Source: Sneathia sanguinegens (GTDB lineage Bacteria; Fusobacteriota; Fusobacteriia; Fusobacteriales; Leptotrichiaceae). Taken from it: 40,982 nt of DNA. Positions 1 to 8,718 of this stretch are shown piece after piece. The position numbers and the translations under genes were made by a program. Within the stretch, counting starts at the first letter, position 1. Each line of letters starts with the position of its first letter. The stretch is from the NCBI RefSeq assembly GCF_001517935.1, contig NZ_LOQF01000011.1, positions 1-40,982 on the forward strand. Direction: 5' to 3'. The notes beneath the pieces are model-generated. The model saw nothing but the letters and a program-made list of their open reading frames with translations. It made no database searches and was not told the origin of the DNA.

Positions 1-823
1 TTTTTATTTTTTCAACTATCTTATCTATATTTTTTCTTATAGCTGCATCTACTTGACTACCTACTATTACTAATTCTTGAGGAAGTCCATTAGCTGTACC
101 CATACCTTTTATTGTAATTTCTTCCTTATCATTAGGTGCAGAAGTAGCAATTATTTTTAATTTTTCAGCAGAAGTTTCTCCTATAACTATGCTATATTGT
201 TCTTTTATAAATTCTATTATATCATTATCAAAATTATCTCCAGCTATTTTTATAGATTCAGATTTTGAAGCTCCACCTGAAGCTACAAAAGCTATTTCAG
301 TAGTTCCAGCTCCTACATTAACTATTAAATGTCCCTTAGGTTCAAAAATATCTATACCTGCTCCTACTGCTGAAACTATAGGTTCTTCTATTAAATAAAC
401 ATCATTTATTCCTATATCACTAACAACATTAAAAAAAGATCTTTTTTCTACTTGTGTAACCCCACTTGGTACACATACTATTGCCTTACCTTGTAAAATT
501 GAATTTTTACTTATCTTTGCAAGATATCCTTCAAGCATTGTCACTGTCATTTCATAATTAGAAATTACCCCATTTTTTAGTGGTCTTATAATTTCTATAA
601 AATTAGGTTTTCTCCCTGCTATCTTTTTTGCATTATTTCCTATTTTATCTACTACTTCTGTTTTTATATTTCTTGATACATAAGTTGGTTCATCAACAAC
701 TATACCTTCATCTTTTACATAAATTATTGTATTAGCTGTACCTAAGTCTATACCAAATTGTTTATAAACTTTAGATTTTAAAATCTTATTCTTAATTTGT
801 TTGAATTGCTTAAATATCTTCAT
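1..823 (-). CDS. mreB: MreB rod-shape-determining actin homologue (3' end cut by window)
   Basis: Bacterial actin that polymerises under the inner membrane and guides sidewall peptidoglycan synthesis. I translated it by hand from the ATG at 823-821. About 274 residues are visible and the frame is open to the window edge, so roughly the last 70 residues of a normal MreB (about 340) are missing. The nucleotide-binding phosphate-1 motif GIDLGTANT lies near residue 28, and the central actin-fold sequences VPSGVTQVEKR, EEPIVSAVGAG and VNVGAGTTEIA are clear. The N-terminus is lysine-rich and about 15 residues longer than usual. A purine-rich AAAGGGG ribosome site precedes the ATG. The gene starts 11 bases after ftsK stops and is probably cotranscribed with it. 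It could be a paralogue such as Mbl; the family is secure. Confidence 0.93.
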   Translation of the reverse strand, partial: MKIFKQFKQIKNKILKSKVYKQFGIDLGTANTIIYVKDEGIVVDEPTYVSRNIKTEVVDKIGNNAKKIAGRKPNFIEIIRPLKNGVISNYEMTVTMLEGYLAKISKNSILQGKAIVCVPSGVTQVEKRSFFNVVSDIGINDVYLIEEPIVSAVGAGIDIFEPKGHLIVNVGAGTTEIAFVASGGASKSESIKIAGDNFDNDIIEFIKEQYSIVIGETSAEKLKIIATSAPNDKEEITIKGMGTANGLPQELVIVGSQVDAAIRKNIDKIVEKIK

Positions 824-834
824 TTTTTTCCCCT

Positions 835-3195
835 TTATATATTTATTTTATATCCACTATCATCTAAAATACCATTATTTTTTAATTCTTCATTCAATCT
901 TGAAGCCCTATTAAAGCCTATTTTAAGTTCCCTTTGTAGCATTGAAATTGAAACTTTATCTTCTGTTTTTTCAACTATTTCTAAGGCTTTAATATAATAT
1001 GGATCTTGTGTTTCTTCATCTTCTTTTGCTTCTAGAATATCCATATTATAGTTTACTGTTGTTTTAGATTTAAGAACTGTTGTTAGATTAAGAACTTCTT
1101 CATCAGAAATATATGCACCTTGTATTCTTTCTAATTTTGAACTTCCATTTTCAAGTAAAAGCATATCTCCCTTACCTAGTAATTTTTCTGCTCCTATTTG
1201 ATCAAGAATTGTTCTTGAATCTATTTGTGATCTTAAGGCAAATGAAATTCTACTTGGTAAATTTGCTTTTATCATACCTGTTATTACATCTGTTGATGGT
1301 CTTTGAGTTGCAACAATTAAATGTATTCCAACTGCCCTAGCTTTTTGTGCAATTCTAGCTATAGATGTTTCTACACTATTAGCAGATACCATCATTAAAT
1401 CTGCTAATTCATCTATGATAATTACTATATATGGCATTTTATAATTTGGCATCATTTTATTATATGACTTAATATTTCTTATACCAACTTCAGCTAATCT
1501 CTTATATCTATCTTCCATTTCAGAAACTGCCCATTTCAACGCTATTGCTGCTTGTTCTGGGTCTATTATCACTGGAACTAATAAATGTGGTATTCCATTA
1601 TATGGCATAAGTTCTACCATCTTAGGATCAACTAGAATGAATTTAACTTCGTCTGGACTTTTTTTTGAAATTAATGTTGACACTATTGTATTTATTGCAA
1701 CACTTTTTCCTGAACCTGTTTGTCCTGCTATTAATAAATGTGGCATTTTTGCTATATCTATTATTTTATCTTTACCTACTATATTTTTTCCTAACACTAC
1801 ACTTAATTCTCCATTTTCTAGATCCTTATCATGTATCAAATTTGAAAAATATACATTTTCTTTAATTTTATTAGGTGTTTCTATACCAATAGTTGCCTTC
1901 CCAGGTATAGGTGCTTCAAATCTTACACTTTCTGCTTCTAAGTACATCGATATTTCATCTGATAATTGAGTTACTTTATTTACTCTAACTCCTGTAGGTA
2001 TCGTTATTTCATATCTTGTAATTGTAGGTCCTGTAGCATAATCAACCACTTTTGCGTCTACTCCAAACTCCTTAAGTACCTTTTCAAGTTTTCTAATATT
2101 TTCATTTATTTCTTTTTTCATCTTTATTTTTTCTTGTTCATCAACTTTTCTATAAACAAAGACTTCCTCTATAGATTTTTTTAAATCATCATCTATTATA
2201 TTAGGTTTTACTTCTTCTTCTTTTTCTTCCTTTTCTTCTTTTATCTCTTGAACTTTAATAGGTATTTTCTCTTCTTGTATTATAGGTTCTTCTTTTACTT
2301 TTTCTTTTTCTAATTCTTCATTTCTTTTTTCTAAATCTTCCTTTTGTCTTATCTTATTTTGTTCTCTAATATATTCATCCCATCTTTTTTGTTGTTCTTC
2401 TAATTCTTCTTTTGAATAATATTCTGTCTTTGAAAAATATCCTTGTTTTGGTTTTTGAGCTATTTTTTTATCAAAACTTTCTTTTGATAAGGTAATTATA
2501 GTATTTTTTATTTTGTTTTCTCTTTCCTTATTCAAAAGCTCCCTTTCTTCTTCTTCTATTTTTTTCTTAGCTTCTAATATTTGCTTTTTTTTAAAATATT
2601 CTTCAGAATGATAGTATTTATATGTTTCAATTATTAAATTTAATAATAATTTTACAATTTTTGAAAAACTAATACATAAGAATATAAATGAAAGAATTAA
2701 TAGAATAAGCTTATATACCATCAAATTTGAAAGCTTATATGTCGGTATTGAAATAATAGCCCCCACTATTCCTCCACCTTTTTTTAAAAAAGCATATTCT
2801 AACAATTTTTGACCTGCATCTATTATACTATTTTCTCCACTAACATCTATTCCCATTATTGTTGAAAATGAAGCTAATAAAAGGAAAAAAATTAAATAAC
2901 TCACTTCTTTAATCGTAGCAACAGATATATCTAATATTTTTTGTAATATGTAAATAAATAAAGTAAAAACTAATAACCAATAAAGATTTCCAAATATGAC
3001 ATGGAAAAATGCATTTATACTTAAAAATAGATAGTTTAAGAAGCCTTCATTAACTTTAAGATAAGATTTGAATATTTCAGAACTTATCAGAATTAATATT
3101 AAAATAGAGGCTAAAACTATTTGAGCTATATTTATTTGATTTTTTCTCTTATTTTTCTTTATTCTTTTTTCATTCAATGTTAATTTCTTTTTCAC
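835..3195 (-). CDS. ftsK: FtsK/SpoIIIE DNA translocase
   Basis: Septum-anchored, ATP-driven DNA pump that clears and resolves chromosome ends at division. The protein has 786 residues. Hydrophobic membrane segments lie at about 22-42, 55-85, 98-115 and 160-190. A charged, Glu/Lys-rich linker follows (about 200-340), then the motor: Walker A GQTGSGKS at 491-498 and Walker B VIIIDELAD near 591-599, with RPSTDVITGMIKANLPSR downstream. The C-terminal 60 residues form the winged-helix gamma domain that reads KOPS-type sequences (SMLQRELKIGFNRASRLNEEL). The start is GTG at 3195-3193, with AAGGATG correctly spaced upstream; no closer ATG fits. It is divergent from the OmpA-like gene and upstream of mreB. 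Length is typical of the SpoIIIE class rather than long E. coli FtsK. Confidence 0.96.
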   Translation of the reverse strand: MKKKLTLNEKRIKKNKRKNQINIAQIVLASILILILISSEIFKSYLKVNEGFLNYLFLSINAFFHVIFGNLYWLLVFTLFIYILQKILDISVATIKEVSYLIFFLLLASFSTIMGIDVSGENSIIDAGQKLLEYAFLKKGGGIVGAIISIPTYKLSNLMVYKLILLILSFIFLCISFSKIVKLLLNLIIETYKYYHSEEYFKKKQILEAKKKIEEEERELLNKERENKIKNTIITLSKESFDKKIAQKPKQGYFSKTEYYSKEELEEQQKRWDEYIREQNKIRQKEDLEKRNEELEKEKVKEEPIIQEEKIPIKVQEIKEEKEEKEEEVKPNIIDDDLKKSIEEVFVYRKVDEQEKIKMKKEINENIRKLEKVLKEFGVDAKVVDYATGPTITRYEITIPTGVRVNKVTQLSDEISMYLEAESVRFEAPIPGKATIGIETPNKIKENVYFSNLIHDKDLENGELSVVLGKNIVGKDKIIDIAKMPHLLIAGQTGSGKSVAINTIVSTLISKKSPDEVKFILVDPKMVELMPYNGIPHLLVPVIIDPEQAAIALKWAVSEMEDRYKRLAEVGIRNIKSYNKMMPNYKMPYIVIIIDELADLMMVSANSVETSIARIAQKARAVGIHLIVATQRPSTDVITGMIKANLPSRISFALRSQIDSRTILDQIGAEKLLGKGDMLLLENGSSKLERIQGAYISDEEVLNLTTVLKSKTTVNYNMDILEAKEDEETQDPYYIKALEIVEKTEDKVSISMLQRELKIGFNRASRLNEELKNNGILDDSGYKINI

Positions 3196-3232
3196 AATTT
3201 CATCCTTTTATAATACAGTATTTCGCTTATAT

Positions 3233-3261
3233 ATTTTAGCATAAAATTATATTTTTTTAAA
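3233..3261 (-). promoter_or_regulatory. possible ftsK promoter
   Basis: On the minus strand an extended -10 (TGC-TAAAAT, TAAAAT at 3238-3233) lies 17 bases after a TTTAAA hexamer (3261-3256). The region is so AT-rich that chance matches are likely, so this is a weak call. Confidence 0.3.
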
Positions 3262-3314
3262 TGCTAGTCAATTTTGATTTTTTTATTTTTTTATTACTAT
3301 AGTTTACAATTCAT

Positions 3315-3343
3315 TTGATTTTTTTTTATTTATACATTATACT
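3315..3343 (+). promoter_or_regulatory. sigma70-type promoter of the OmpA-like gene
   Basis: TTGATT (3315-3320), 17-base spacer, TATACT (3338-3343). This predicts transcription starting near 3350, which is the first base of the hairpin listed next. The gene's ATG is at 3424, so the leader would be about 74 bases. Confidence 0.6.
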
Positions 3344-3349
3344 ATAGAT

Positions 3350-3372
3350 AAGTATCGGACACGACGATACTT
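3350..3372 (+). promoter_or_regulatory. 5'-terminal stem-loop in the OmpA-like mRNA leader
   Basis: Perfect 8-bp stem AAGTATCG (3350-3357) / CGATACTT (3365-3372) with a 7-base loop. It begins at the predicted transcription start and is followed after 5 bases by a run of eight or more T. It may protect the mRNA 5' end, as the ompA leader hairpin does in E. coli. Because of the T run it could instead act as an intrinsic terminator or attenuator. Confidence 0.6.
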
Positions 3373-3423
3373 AAAACTTTTTTTTATAATTATAAAAGCA
3401 AATTTTTCAGAATGGAGGTTATT

Positions 3424-4677
3424 ATGAAAAAATTAGCAATATTAGCTTTAGCTATCTCTGCTTGTTCATTCGCATGGGAAGCAAATGTTAAGTTTGGTTA
3501 CGATTTCTATAGAGGAACTCAAATTGAAAAACAAAAACATCAAAAAGGTGACATGGGTTGGATTTTAGGTGCAGAAGTTTTACCATACAATAAAGGTATT
3601 GTTGAAATAGGTGGTGGATTTGAATATAATTTTGCAACAACAACAGCAAGATTTAATTTACCTAATGTTAATGCAAGTGCTACTCAAACACATAGCCATT
3701 TTGCTCCAATATATGCTCTAGCAAAGGTTAATTTATTCAGAACAAAAGACAATAACTCATCTATCTATTCATTAGCAAGATTAGGTGGAGTAGTTTATGG
3801 TAATGAAGCTAAGAAAAGTCAAGGTGGAGTTTACTATGGTTTAGGATTAGGTCTTGATGCAGGTCCTTTCCTTGTAGAAGGTATATATGATGGTGCATAT
3901 AGACCAAAAGAAGCTGGAGTTACAAATGGTAGAAAAGGTGATTTCGTACACAAAGCAGGTATAAGACTTGGATTTAGATTTGGTGATTATAAGATTGCTA
4001 AACCTATCGTAGTTGAAGAAGCTCCAAAAGAAGAAGTTAAACCTGAAGTTAGACCTATCGTAGTTGAAGCTCCAAAACCAGTTGTAGTTGAAAAAGTGGT
4101 TGAAAAACCTGTTGAAAAGATTGTTGAAAAACCAGTCGAAAAAATCGTTGAAAGAATAATTGAAAAACCAGTTATTGTTGAAAAAATTGTTGAAAAACCG
4201 GTTATCGTTGAAAAAATCGTTGAAAAACCAGTTGAAAAGATTGTTGAAAAACCAGTTATAGTTGAAACAGCAAAAGAAACTAAGAAGAAAAAAGGATTCT
4301 TACACGCTTTATGTGATAAGGATGCTAAGAAATGTGTAATTCATGGTTACAATGTTGATGGTAAGAAACCAAGACCTGAACAATTCAAGAATATTTCTGA
4401 AATAGTAAATCTATTAAATGATTTCGCTAAATCTGGAACTATTGATATAGTTGGACATACAGATTCTACAGCTTCTGATGCTTATAACCAAAGATTATCA
4501 GTTGAAAGAGCTAAAGGTATGTTAGAATTATTGAAAAAAGCTGGATTAAAGAAAGAATACAAGATTAATTCAGTTACTGGTAAAGGTGAAAAAGAACCTA
4601 TGGCTACTAACAAGACAAAAGACGGAAGATATGAAAATAGACGTGTTGAATTGTTATTCAGTAATTTCGAAAAATAA
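3424..4677 (+). CDS. OmpA-family outer-membrane protein with VEKP-repeat linker
   Basis: Envelope protein that probably tethers the outer membrane to peptidoglycan. I chose the ATG at 3424 (417 residues) over an in-frame ATG at 3412, because the AATGGAGG around 3412-3418 is the ribosome site for 3424. A signal peptide ([17 protein letters not shown]) is followed by an N-terminal region of about 180 residues rich in alternating aromatic and glycine residues, which looks like a small beta-barrel ([29 protein letters not shown]). Residues 220-281 are a Val/Glu/Lys/Pro repeat linker. The C-terminal domain is OmpA-like: GHTDST with Asp347, [11 protein letters not shown], and ENRRVEL near residue 405, the residues that contact diaminopimelate in the family. 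A strong promoter, a leader hairpin and a good terminator suggest a highly expressed single-gene unit. The exact orthologue is not certain. Confidence 0.9.
   Translation: MKKLAILALAISACSFAWEANVKFGYDFYRGTQIEKQKHQKGDMGWILGAEVLPYNKGIVEIGGGFEYNFATTTARFNLPNVNASATQTHSHFAPIYALAKVNLFRTKDNNSSIYSLARLGGVVYGNEAKKSQGGVYYGLGLGLDAGPFLVEGIYDGAYRPKEAGVTNGRKGDFVHKAGIRLGFRFGDYKIAKPIVVEEAPKEEVKPEVRPIVVEAPKPVVVEKVVEKPVEKIVEKPVEKIVERIIEKPVIVEKIVEKPVIVEKIVEKPVEKIVEKPVIVETAKETKKKKGFLHALCDKDAKKCVIHGYNVDGKKPRPEQFKNISEIVNLLNDFAKSGTIDIVGHTDSTASDAYNQRLSVERAKGMLELLKKAGLKKEYKINSVTGKGEKEPMATNKTKDGRYENRRVELLFSNFEK
4081..4266 (+). repeat. tandem VVEKPVEK-type coding repeat in the OmpA linker
   Basis: Imperfect tandem units encoding blocks such as [20 protein letters not shown], which span residues 220-281 of the OmpA-like protein. 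The DNA units are about 12-24 bases and differ mainly at third codon positions (gtt/gta/gtc, aaa/aag), so the amino-acid pattern looks conserved rather than freshly copied. The lipoprotein at 16446-16946 carries the same type of repeat. Confidence 0.85.
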
Positions 4678-4684
4678 CTAAATG

Positions 4685-4717
4685 AATAAGGTACATTTTT
4701 GTACCTTATTTTTTTAT
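4685..4717 (+). terminator. intrinsic terminator after the OmpA-like gene
   Basis: Perfect 10-bp stem AATAAGGTAC (4685-4694) / GTACCTTATT (4701-4710) with a 6-base loop, followed by a T tract, just after the stop codon at 4677. Confidence 0.88.
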
Positions 4718-4817
4718 TGCTTTTTTCTTTTAAATATGCTATTATAGTTTATAATACCGAAACGGTCCTCTAGTTTTTTTACTATGAACGTTTTATAATG
4801 AAGGGAGTGTATATTTT

Positions 4818-5177
4818 TTGAAAGAAAGATTAATCGAACTTGTAGAAAAGAAATATCTTAAACCAGATGTAACAAAAGAAATGTTTAAAGCTGGAGATAC
4901 AATTTCTGTTTACTACAAAGTTGTTGAAGGAAATAAAGAAAGAATTCAAGTATTCGAAGGAATAGTAATTAGAATTTCTGGTGCTGGTATAGCAAAAAAT
5001 TTCACTGTAAGAAAAGTTTCTTCAGGTATAGGAGTTGAGAGAATTATACCTTTAAATTCTCCATCTATTGAAAAGATTGAAGTTAAGAGAGTCGGAAAAG
5101 TAAGAAGATCTAGACTTTACTATTTAAGAAATCTTTCAGGTAAGGCTGCTCGTATAAAAGAAATTAGAAATAAATAA
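4818..5177 (+). CDS. rplS: 50S ribosomal protein L19
   Basis: Component of the large ribosomal subunit near the interface with 30S. The protein has 119 residues, close to the usual 115. Family signatures are [31 protein letters not shown]-like in order across residues 43-74 and [22 protein letters not shown] near the end. The start is TTG at 4818, with AAGGGAG ending about 10 bases upstream; the sequence at the start matches normal L19 N-termini. It stands alone rather than with trmD/rimM. The 100-base upstream region holds TATAAT elements (4750-4755 and 4794-4799) without convincing -35 partners, and a short ACCG-AAA-CGGT hairpin (4756-4766) that could belong to a leader; I would not call it a known L19 leader. 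Confidence 0.96.
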   Translation: MKERLIELVEKKYLKPDVTKEMFKAGDTISVYYKVVEGNKERIQVFEGIVIRISGAGIAKNFTVRKVSSGIGVERIIPLNSPSIEKIEVKRVGKVRRSRLYYLRNLSGKAARIKEIRNK

Positions 5178-5206
5178 AAAATCTAGGTTAAACCTAGATT
5201 TTTTTT
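5178..5206. terminator. bidirectional terminator between rplS and sdaA
   Basis: Stem ATCTAGGT (5181-5188) / ACCTAGAT (5192-5199) with a 3-base loop, flanked by an A run on the left and a T run on the right. It can end transcription of both convergent genes. Confidence 0.85.
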
Positions 5207-5211
5207 ATTTT

Positions 5212-6468
5212 TTAATCTAACGGAACTCCAGCTGGTAAATCCATATCACTTTGCATTTTTAATAATTTTTCATAATATTTTGCCAAACCTCCTGTTGAGG
5301 TTTCTCTATATCCTGCTCTCAAATCTTTACCTGTTTCAGCCATTGTTTTTATAACATCATCAAAACTTATTATATGATCTGGTTCTATAGACATAACATA
5401 ATTTGCAACATTAAAAGCTTTAACAGCAAAAATAGCATTTCTTTCTATACAAGGCACAATTACATAACCTCCTATAGGATCACAAGTCATACCTAAAGCA
5501 TGTTCCATACCTGCTTCAGCTGCATATTCTATATGACTTACATCACCGCCCAAAAAATATGTTGCCATTGCTGCTGCCATAGAACAAGCTGAGCCTATTT
5601 CTGCTTGACAACCACCTTCTGCTCCTGACACAGTAGCATTTTTTTTAATGACTGCTGCTACTAAACCAGCTATAGCTAAACCTTTAATAGCTCTTTTTCT
5701 ATCTATATTGAACTCTTCAACCATAGAAACTAAAACTGCTGGAACTACTCCACAAGCTCCACAAGTTGGAGCTGTTACAACTTGACCTGCACTTGCATTT
5801 TCTTCTGTTGTAGCAAGAGCATAGGCAAATAATTTTTTAGTTAATCTCATAGATTCTGGAGCTACCTTAACTTTTTCATACATACTTTTAGCTTTTCTTT
5901 TAAATCTTAATTTTGCTGGCAATAAACCTTCTTTTTGTATTCCTCTTTTAATACAACTAAACATAGCATCATAAATTTCATCTAAATATGGCCATATATT
6001 TTTTTCATATTTATCAACATATTCCCAAAGCTCCCTTTTATTTTCTTTGCACCACTTAACTATATCAGTCATATTTTGTAAATTATATGGTTCTTTAAGA
6101 GTAGTTTCATCAACTTTACCATTTTTTAATTCTCTTATAGAGCCTCCACCAATAGAGAAAAATTCCATACAACCTATCTGTTCTTTTTTTTCATTAAGAG
6201 CTTCTATTTTCAAATAATTTGTATGATATGGATGAATAAAAGTAGGATTCCAAATTATTTCTGTATGCTTAGGTTCAAAAGTTTTTGCTATTATCCAGTC
6301 TGTCATATGACCCTTACCTGTAGCTGCTAAACTACCGCATAAATGTACTCTATAGCTTGTAGCTTGTGGATATTTTTCTTTAACTTTTTTTGCTGCTCTC
6401 TCTGGTCCCATAGTATGAGATGAAGATGGACCACATCCTATTTTAAATACTTCTTTTAAACTTTCCAA
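5212..6468 (-). CDS. sdaA: L-serine dehydratase (L-serine ammonia-lyase), single-chain, iron-sulfur type
   Basis: Deaminates L-serine to pyruvate and ammonia with a [4Fe-4S] cluster. The 418 residues hold both halves: the N-terminal beta domain with GPSSSHTMGP (13-22), and the alpha domain with TAPTCGACGVVPA (232-244) and SGAEGGCQAEIGSACSMAAA (281-300). The three expected cluster ligands are Cys287, Cys329 and Cys340. E. coli SdaA is about 455 residues, so this version is somewhat short; it ends at LPAGVPLD and lacks the C-terminal Cys tail reported for some homologues. The start is TTG at 6468-6466, preceded by GGAGAGG. It lies downstream of metE on the same strand but has its own consensus promoter and a structured leader of about 140 bases. 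Confidence 0.95.
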   Translation of the reverse strand: MESLKEVFKIGCGPSSSHTMGPERAAKKVKEKYPQATSYRVHLCGSLAATGKGHMTDWIIAKTFEPKHTEIIWNPTFIHPYHTNYLKIEALNEKKEQIGCMEFFSIGGGSIRELKNGKVDETTLKEPYNLQNMTDIVKWCKENKRELWEYVDKYEKNIWPYLDEIYDAMFSCIKRGIQKEGLLPAKLRFKRKAKSMYEKVKVAPESMRLTKKLFAYALATTEENASAGQVVTAPTCGACGVVPAVLVSMVEEFNIDRKRAIKGLAIAGLVAAVIKKNATVSGAEGGCQAEIGSACSMAAAMATYFLGGDVSHIEYAAEAGMEHALGMTCDPIGGYVIVPCIERNAIFAVKAFNVANYVMSIEPDHIISFDDVIKTMAETGKDLRAGYRETSTGGLAKYYEKLLKMQSDMDLPAGVPLD

Positions 6469-6526
6469 AAAAACCTCTCCTTTTATTTATATATACCATT
6501 ATACCATTAAAATTTTATAAATAATA

Positions 6527-6551
6527 TAAAAGGCTAGAAAAATTCCTAGCC
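6527..6551 (-). terminator. hairpin in the sdaA leader / after the metE operon
   Basis: On the minus strand GGCTAG (6551-6546), 8-base loop, CTAGCC (6537-6532), then TTTTATATT. It could be the intrinsic terminator of the araC-to-metE operon, an attenuator for sdaA, or both. The T tract is short, so efficiency may be partial. Confidence 0.55.
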
Positions 6552-6576
6552 ATAACAATTTTAGGGTTTAAAAGGG

Positions 6577-6596
6577 TGTGATATAAATATATCGCA
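6577..6596. promoter_or_regulatory. operator-like inverted repeat downstream of the sdaA promoter
   Basis: Nine-base arms TGTGATATA (6577-6585) and TATATCGCA (6588-6596) separated by AA, with one mismatch. It lies just after the predicted transcription start of the 6614-6641 promoter, so it may be a repressor site or the first hairpin of the leader RNA. It is not a CRP site, because the TGTGA/TCRCA half-sites are 10 rather than 6 bases apart. Confidence 0.45.
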
Positions 6597-6613
6597 GTTA
6601 TATTTACAATTTA

Positions 6614-6641
6614 ATTATAACCATTTTAAAAAATTTGTCAA
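6614..6641 (-). promoter_or_regulatory. consensus sigma70 promoter for sdaA or a short leader RNA
   Basis: On the minus strand TTGACA (6641-6636), 16-base spacer, TATAAT (6619-6614). Both hexamers are perfect. It lies directly after the metE stop codon and would start RNA near 6607, about 140 bases before sdaA. Confidence 0.75.
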
Positions 6642-6654
6642 TAGTTTAGTTATT

Positions 6655-8718
6655 TTACTTTTTTTTATTTTCTTTTTCTATTTTATCTATAGCTTTTCGA
6701 ATATTTAACAATGCTTGAAATACTTGTTCTTTTTTCCTTGTTTTTAAGCCACAATCTGGATTTATCCAAATATTTTTCCCTACATATTTTAATATTTCTT
6801 TTTCTATTTCCATAACACTAGGTATTCTTTGAGAATGAACATCATACACACCTAAACCTAAAGTAAAATTCAGCTTTTTATCAAATATTTGTTGGGATTT
6901 TTTAGCCTCTATTAAAAAGATATCTACATTCAATAAATTTAATATTGAAAAATCTATTTTACTATAACAAATATGAGATAAAATAACTGTTCTTTTTCTT
7001 ATGCCTTTTATTGTATTTCTAAAAGCTTTTACTGCTATTTTCACATATTCTTTTTTATTTTGATCTTTTAAAGGCAACTTTTCAAGTAAAGCTGGTTCAT
7101 CTATTTGTATATATTTAATTCCCAAATTTTCTGCTTCTTTTATCTCTATATTTAAAATTGAAGCTAATTCATCTTTTAATTCTTTTTCATATTTAGGTTC
7201 GTAATATGACCAAGCTAAAATAGTATTAGGTCCTGTTAGAATAGCTTTTATCTCTTTAGTAGTTAAACTTTTAGTATATTTCAACCATTTTTTTAATATA
7301 CTACCCTTTCTACTTATTTTACCAAAAATAATAGGTGGCTTTGTACATCTTGTTCCATATGATTGAACCCACGAATTTTCTCCTATTAAAAAGCCATTTA
7401 AATTATTTGCGAAATATTCTACCATATCTGCTCTTTCAAATTCACCATGAACTAAAATATCTAATCCTACAGCCTCTTGTAATTTTATGCAAGATTTTAT
7501 TTCTTCCTTTATATATTCTTCATATTTAATTCTAGAAATATTTCCTTTCTTATATTCTCTTCTTATATCTCTTAATTCTTGACTTTGGGGAAAAGAACCA
7601 ACGGTAGAAAAAATTAAATTTTTTTGTTCTTTTTTCTTTTTCATCTTAAAATTAATCTTTGTATTTTTTAATTTTTCTTTTTTTGGTTCAAAATTTGAGC
7701 CAAGTCCCTGCATTTTAGAAATTTCAACTAATTCTTTTACCTTCTCTTTTGCAAAAGCTAAATTTTTAAATTTTTCATTTTTCTCATTTTTTATACTATA
7801 GGGTATATATTTAAGAGAAGCTGTTGTTGATAAAACAACTCTTTCACAATATTTTTGTATATATTTTATTTTAGAATATACCTCATTTTTATTAGTTTTA
7901 AAAACTGTTTGCGAATCAATTAGACCCATATGTATTTGAAATTTATTAAGTTCATTCAAGAAAAAATAGTTTTGTTCTCCATTAACAAAATCTAAACCTA
8001 AAGCATCTATATTCATATTTTTTATCTGCTCTATGTTAAGACAAATATCAGAAAAATATGTCTGAAGTAAAACTTTTGCCTTATCTTTATTTTTTAAAAT
8101 TTTAGAATAAACTTGAGCTATATTTTCAATTTTTTTGCAAACAAAAATAGGTTCTTCTATTTGAATTAAACTAACATTTAATTTTTTTAATTCTTCTATT
8201 AATTCTATATACTTGTCTATAAGTCCTGGGATATATTTCTCTCCCATACAATCTAATAAAGTAAATATTCCCAAAATATTTACCTTTGCTTTAATTCCAA
8301 GTTCATTAGCTAAAGAAAGCTCTTTTTTTATTTTAGTCATATTTAATTTTAACTCTACACTAGCATCGTATTTGGGAACAATATAGTGATAATTAGTATT
8401 AAACCATTTCTTCATAGCTAACTCGTCTGCTAAAGCAAAATAAAGTTCATATTTATCTTCATACTTTTCTAAATATTTCTTAGGTATTATATTAAATAGA
8501 ATTGCTGTATCCAAAACTTTGTCATAATAGCTAAAATCATTTATGGAAATATATGTTACTCCACTTTCTTTTTGATAATCAAGCTGATTTGCATATACCT
8601 TCATACTTTCTTTTTCTAATTCAAAAGAAGTTATCTCTTTTCTTTTATATCTTTCAACTAAAAATTTTATTTCTCTATTTTCTCCTATACTTGGATAAGC
8701 TACAATGGCAGTTTTCAT
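6655..8718 (-). CDS. metE: cobalamin-independent methionine synthase
   Basis: Transfers the methyl group of 5-methyltetrahydropteroyl-glutamate to homocysteine, the last step of methionine synthesis, using zinc and no B12. The 687 residues cover an N-terminal barrel-like half and a catalytic C-terminal half. Zinc ligands are visible: His582 and Cys584 (SHICYSKID), Glu604 and Cys656 (INPDCGLKTR). The substrate-binding stretches VHGEFERADMVEYF (423-436), YGTRCTKPPI (454-463) and IDEPALLE (539-546) are intact. The protein is about 65 residues shorter than E. coli MetE (753), with losses mainly before residue 580. AAAGGAG precedes the ATG, which overlaps the preceding methyltransferase stop as ATGA, implying translational coupling. 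It is the last gene of the operon starting at 10789. Confidence 0.95.
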   Translation of the reverse strand: MKTAIVAYPSIGENREIKFLVERYKRKEITSFELEKESMKVYANQLDYQKESGVTYISINDFSYYDKVLDTAILFNIIPKKYLEKYEDKYELYFALADELAMKKWFNTNYHYIVPKYDASVELKLNMTKIKKELSLANELGIKAKVNILGIFTLLDCMGEKYIPGLIDKYIELIEELKKLNVSLIQIEEPIFVCKKIENIAQVYSKILKNKDKAKVLLQTYFSDICLNIEQIKNMNIDALGLDFVNGEQNYFFLNELNKFQIHMGLIDSQTVFKTNKNEVYSKIKYIQKYCERVVLSTTASLKYIPYSIKNEKNEKFKNLAFAKEKVKELVEISKMQGLGSNFEPKKEKLKNTKINFKMKKKKEQKNLIFSTVGSFPQSQELRDIRREYKKGNISRIKYEEYIKEEIKSCIKLQEAVGLDILVHGEFERADMVEYFANNLNGFLIGENSWVQSYGTRCTKPPIIFGKISRKGSILKKWLKYTKSLTTKEIKAILTGPNTILAWSYYEPKYEKELKDELASILNIEIKEAENLGIKYIQIDEPALLEKLPLKDQNKKEYVKIAVKAFRNTIKGIRKRTVILSHICYSKIDFSILNLLNVDIFLIEAKKSQQIFDKKLNFTLGLGVYDVHSQRIPSVMEIEKEILKYVGKNIWINPDCGLKTRKKEQVFQALLNIRKAIDKIEKENKKK

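Noticed and set aside
4081-4266. CRISPR-like or mobile repeat array
   Set aside because: Repeat units are short, in frame, contiguous without spacers and inside a coding gene; it is a protein repeat.
4740-4817. L19 autoregulatory leader upstream of rplS
   Set aside because: Only a 4-bp ACCG/CGGT hairpin is visible, too little to claim the described leader structure.
6577-6596. CRP/FNR-type site upstream of sdaA
   Set aside because: Half-sites TGTGA and TCGCA are 10 bases apart instead of the 6 required for CRP; kept only as an unassigned inverted repeat.
6468-6607. T-box or known riboswitch ahead of sdaA
   Set aside because: No T-box sequence, specifier loop or other known aptamer core is visible; only generic hairpins.
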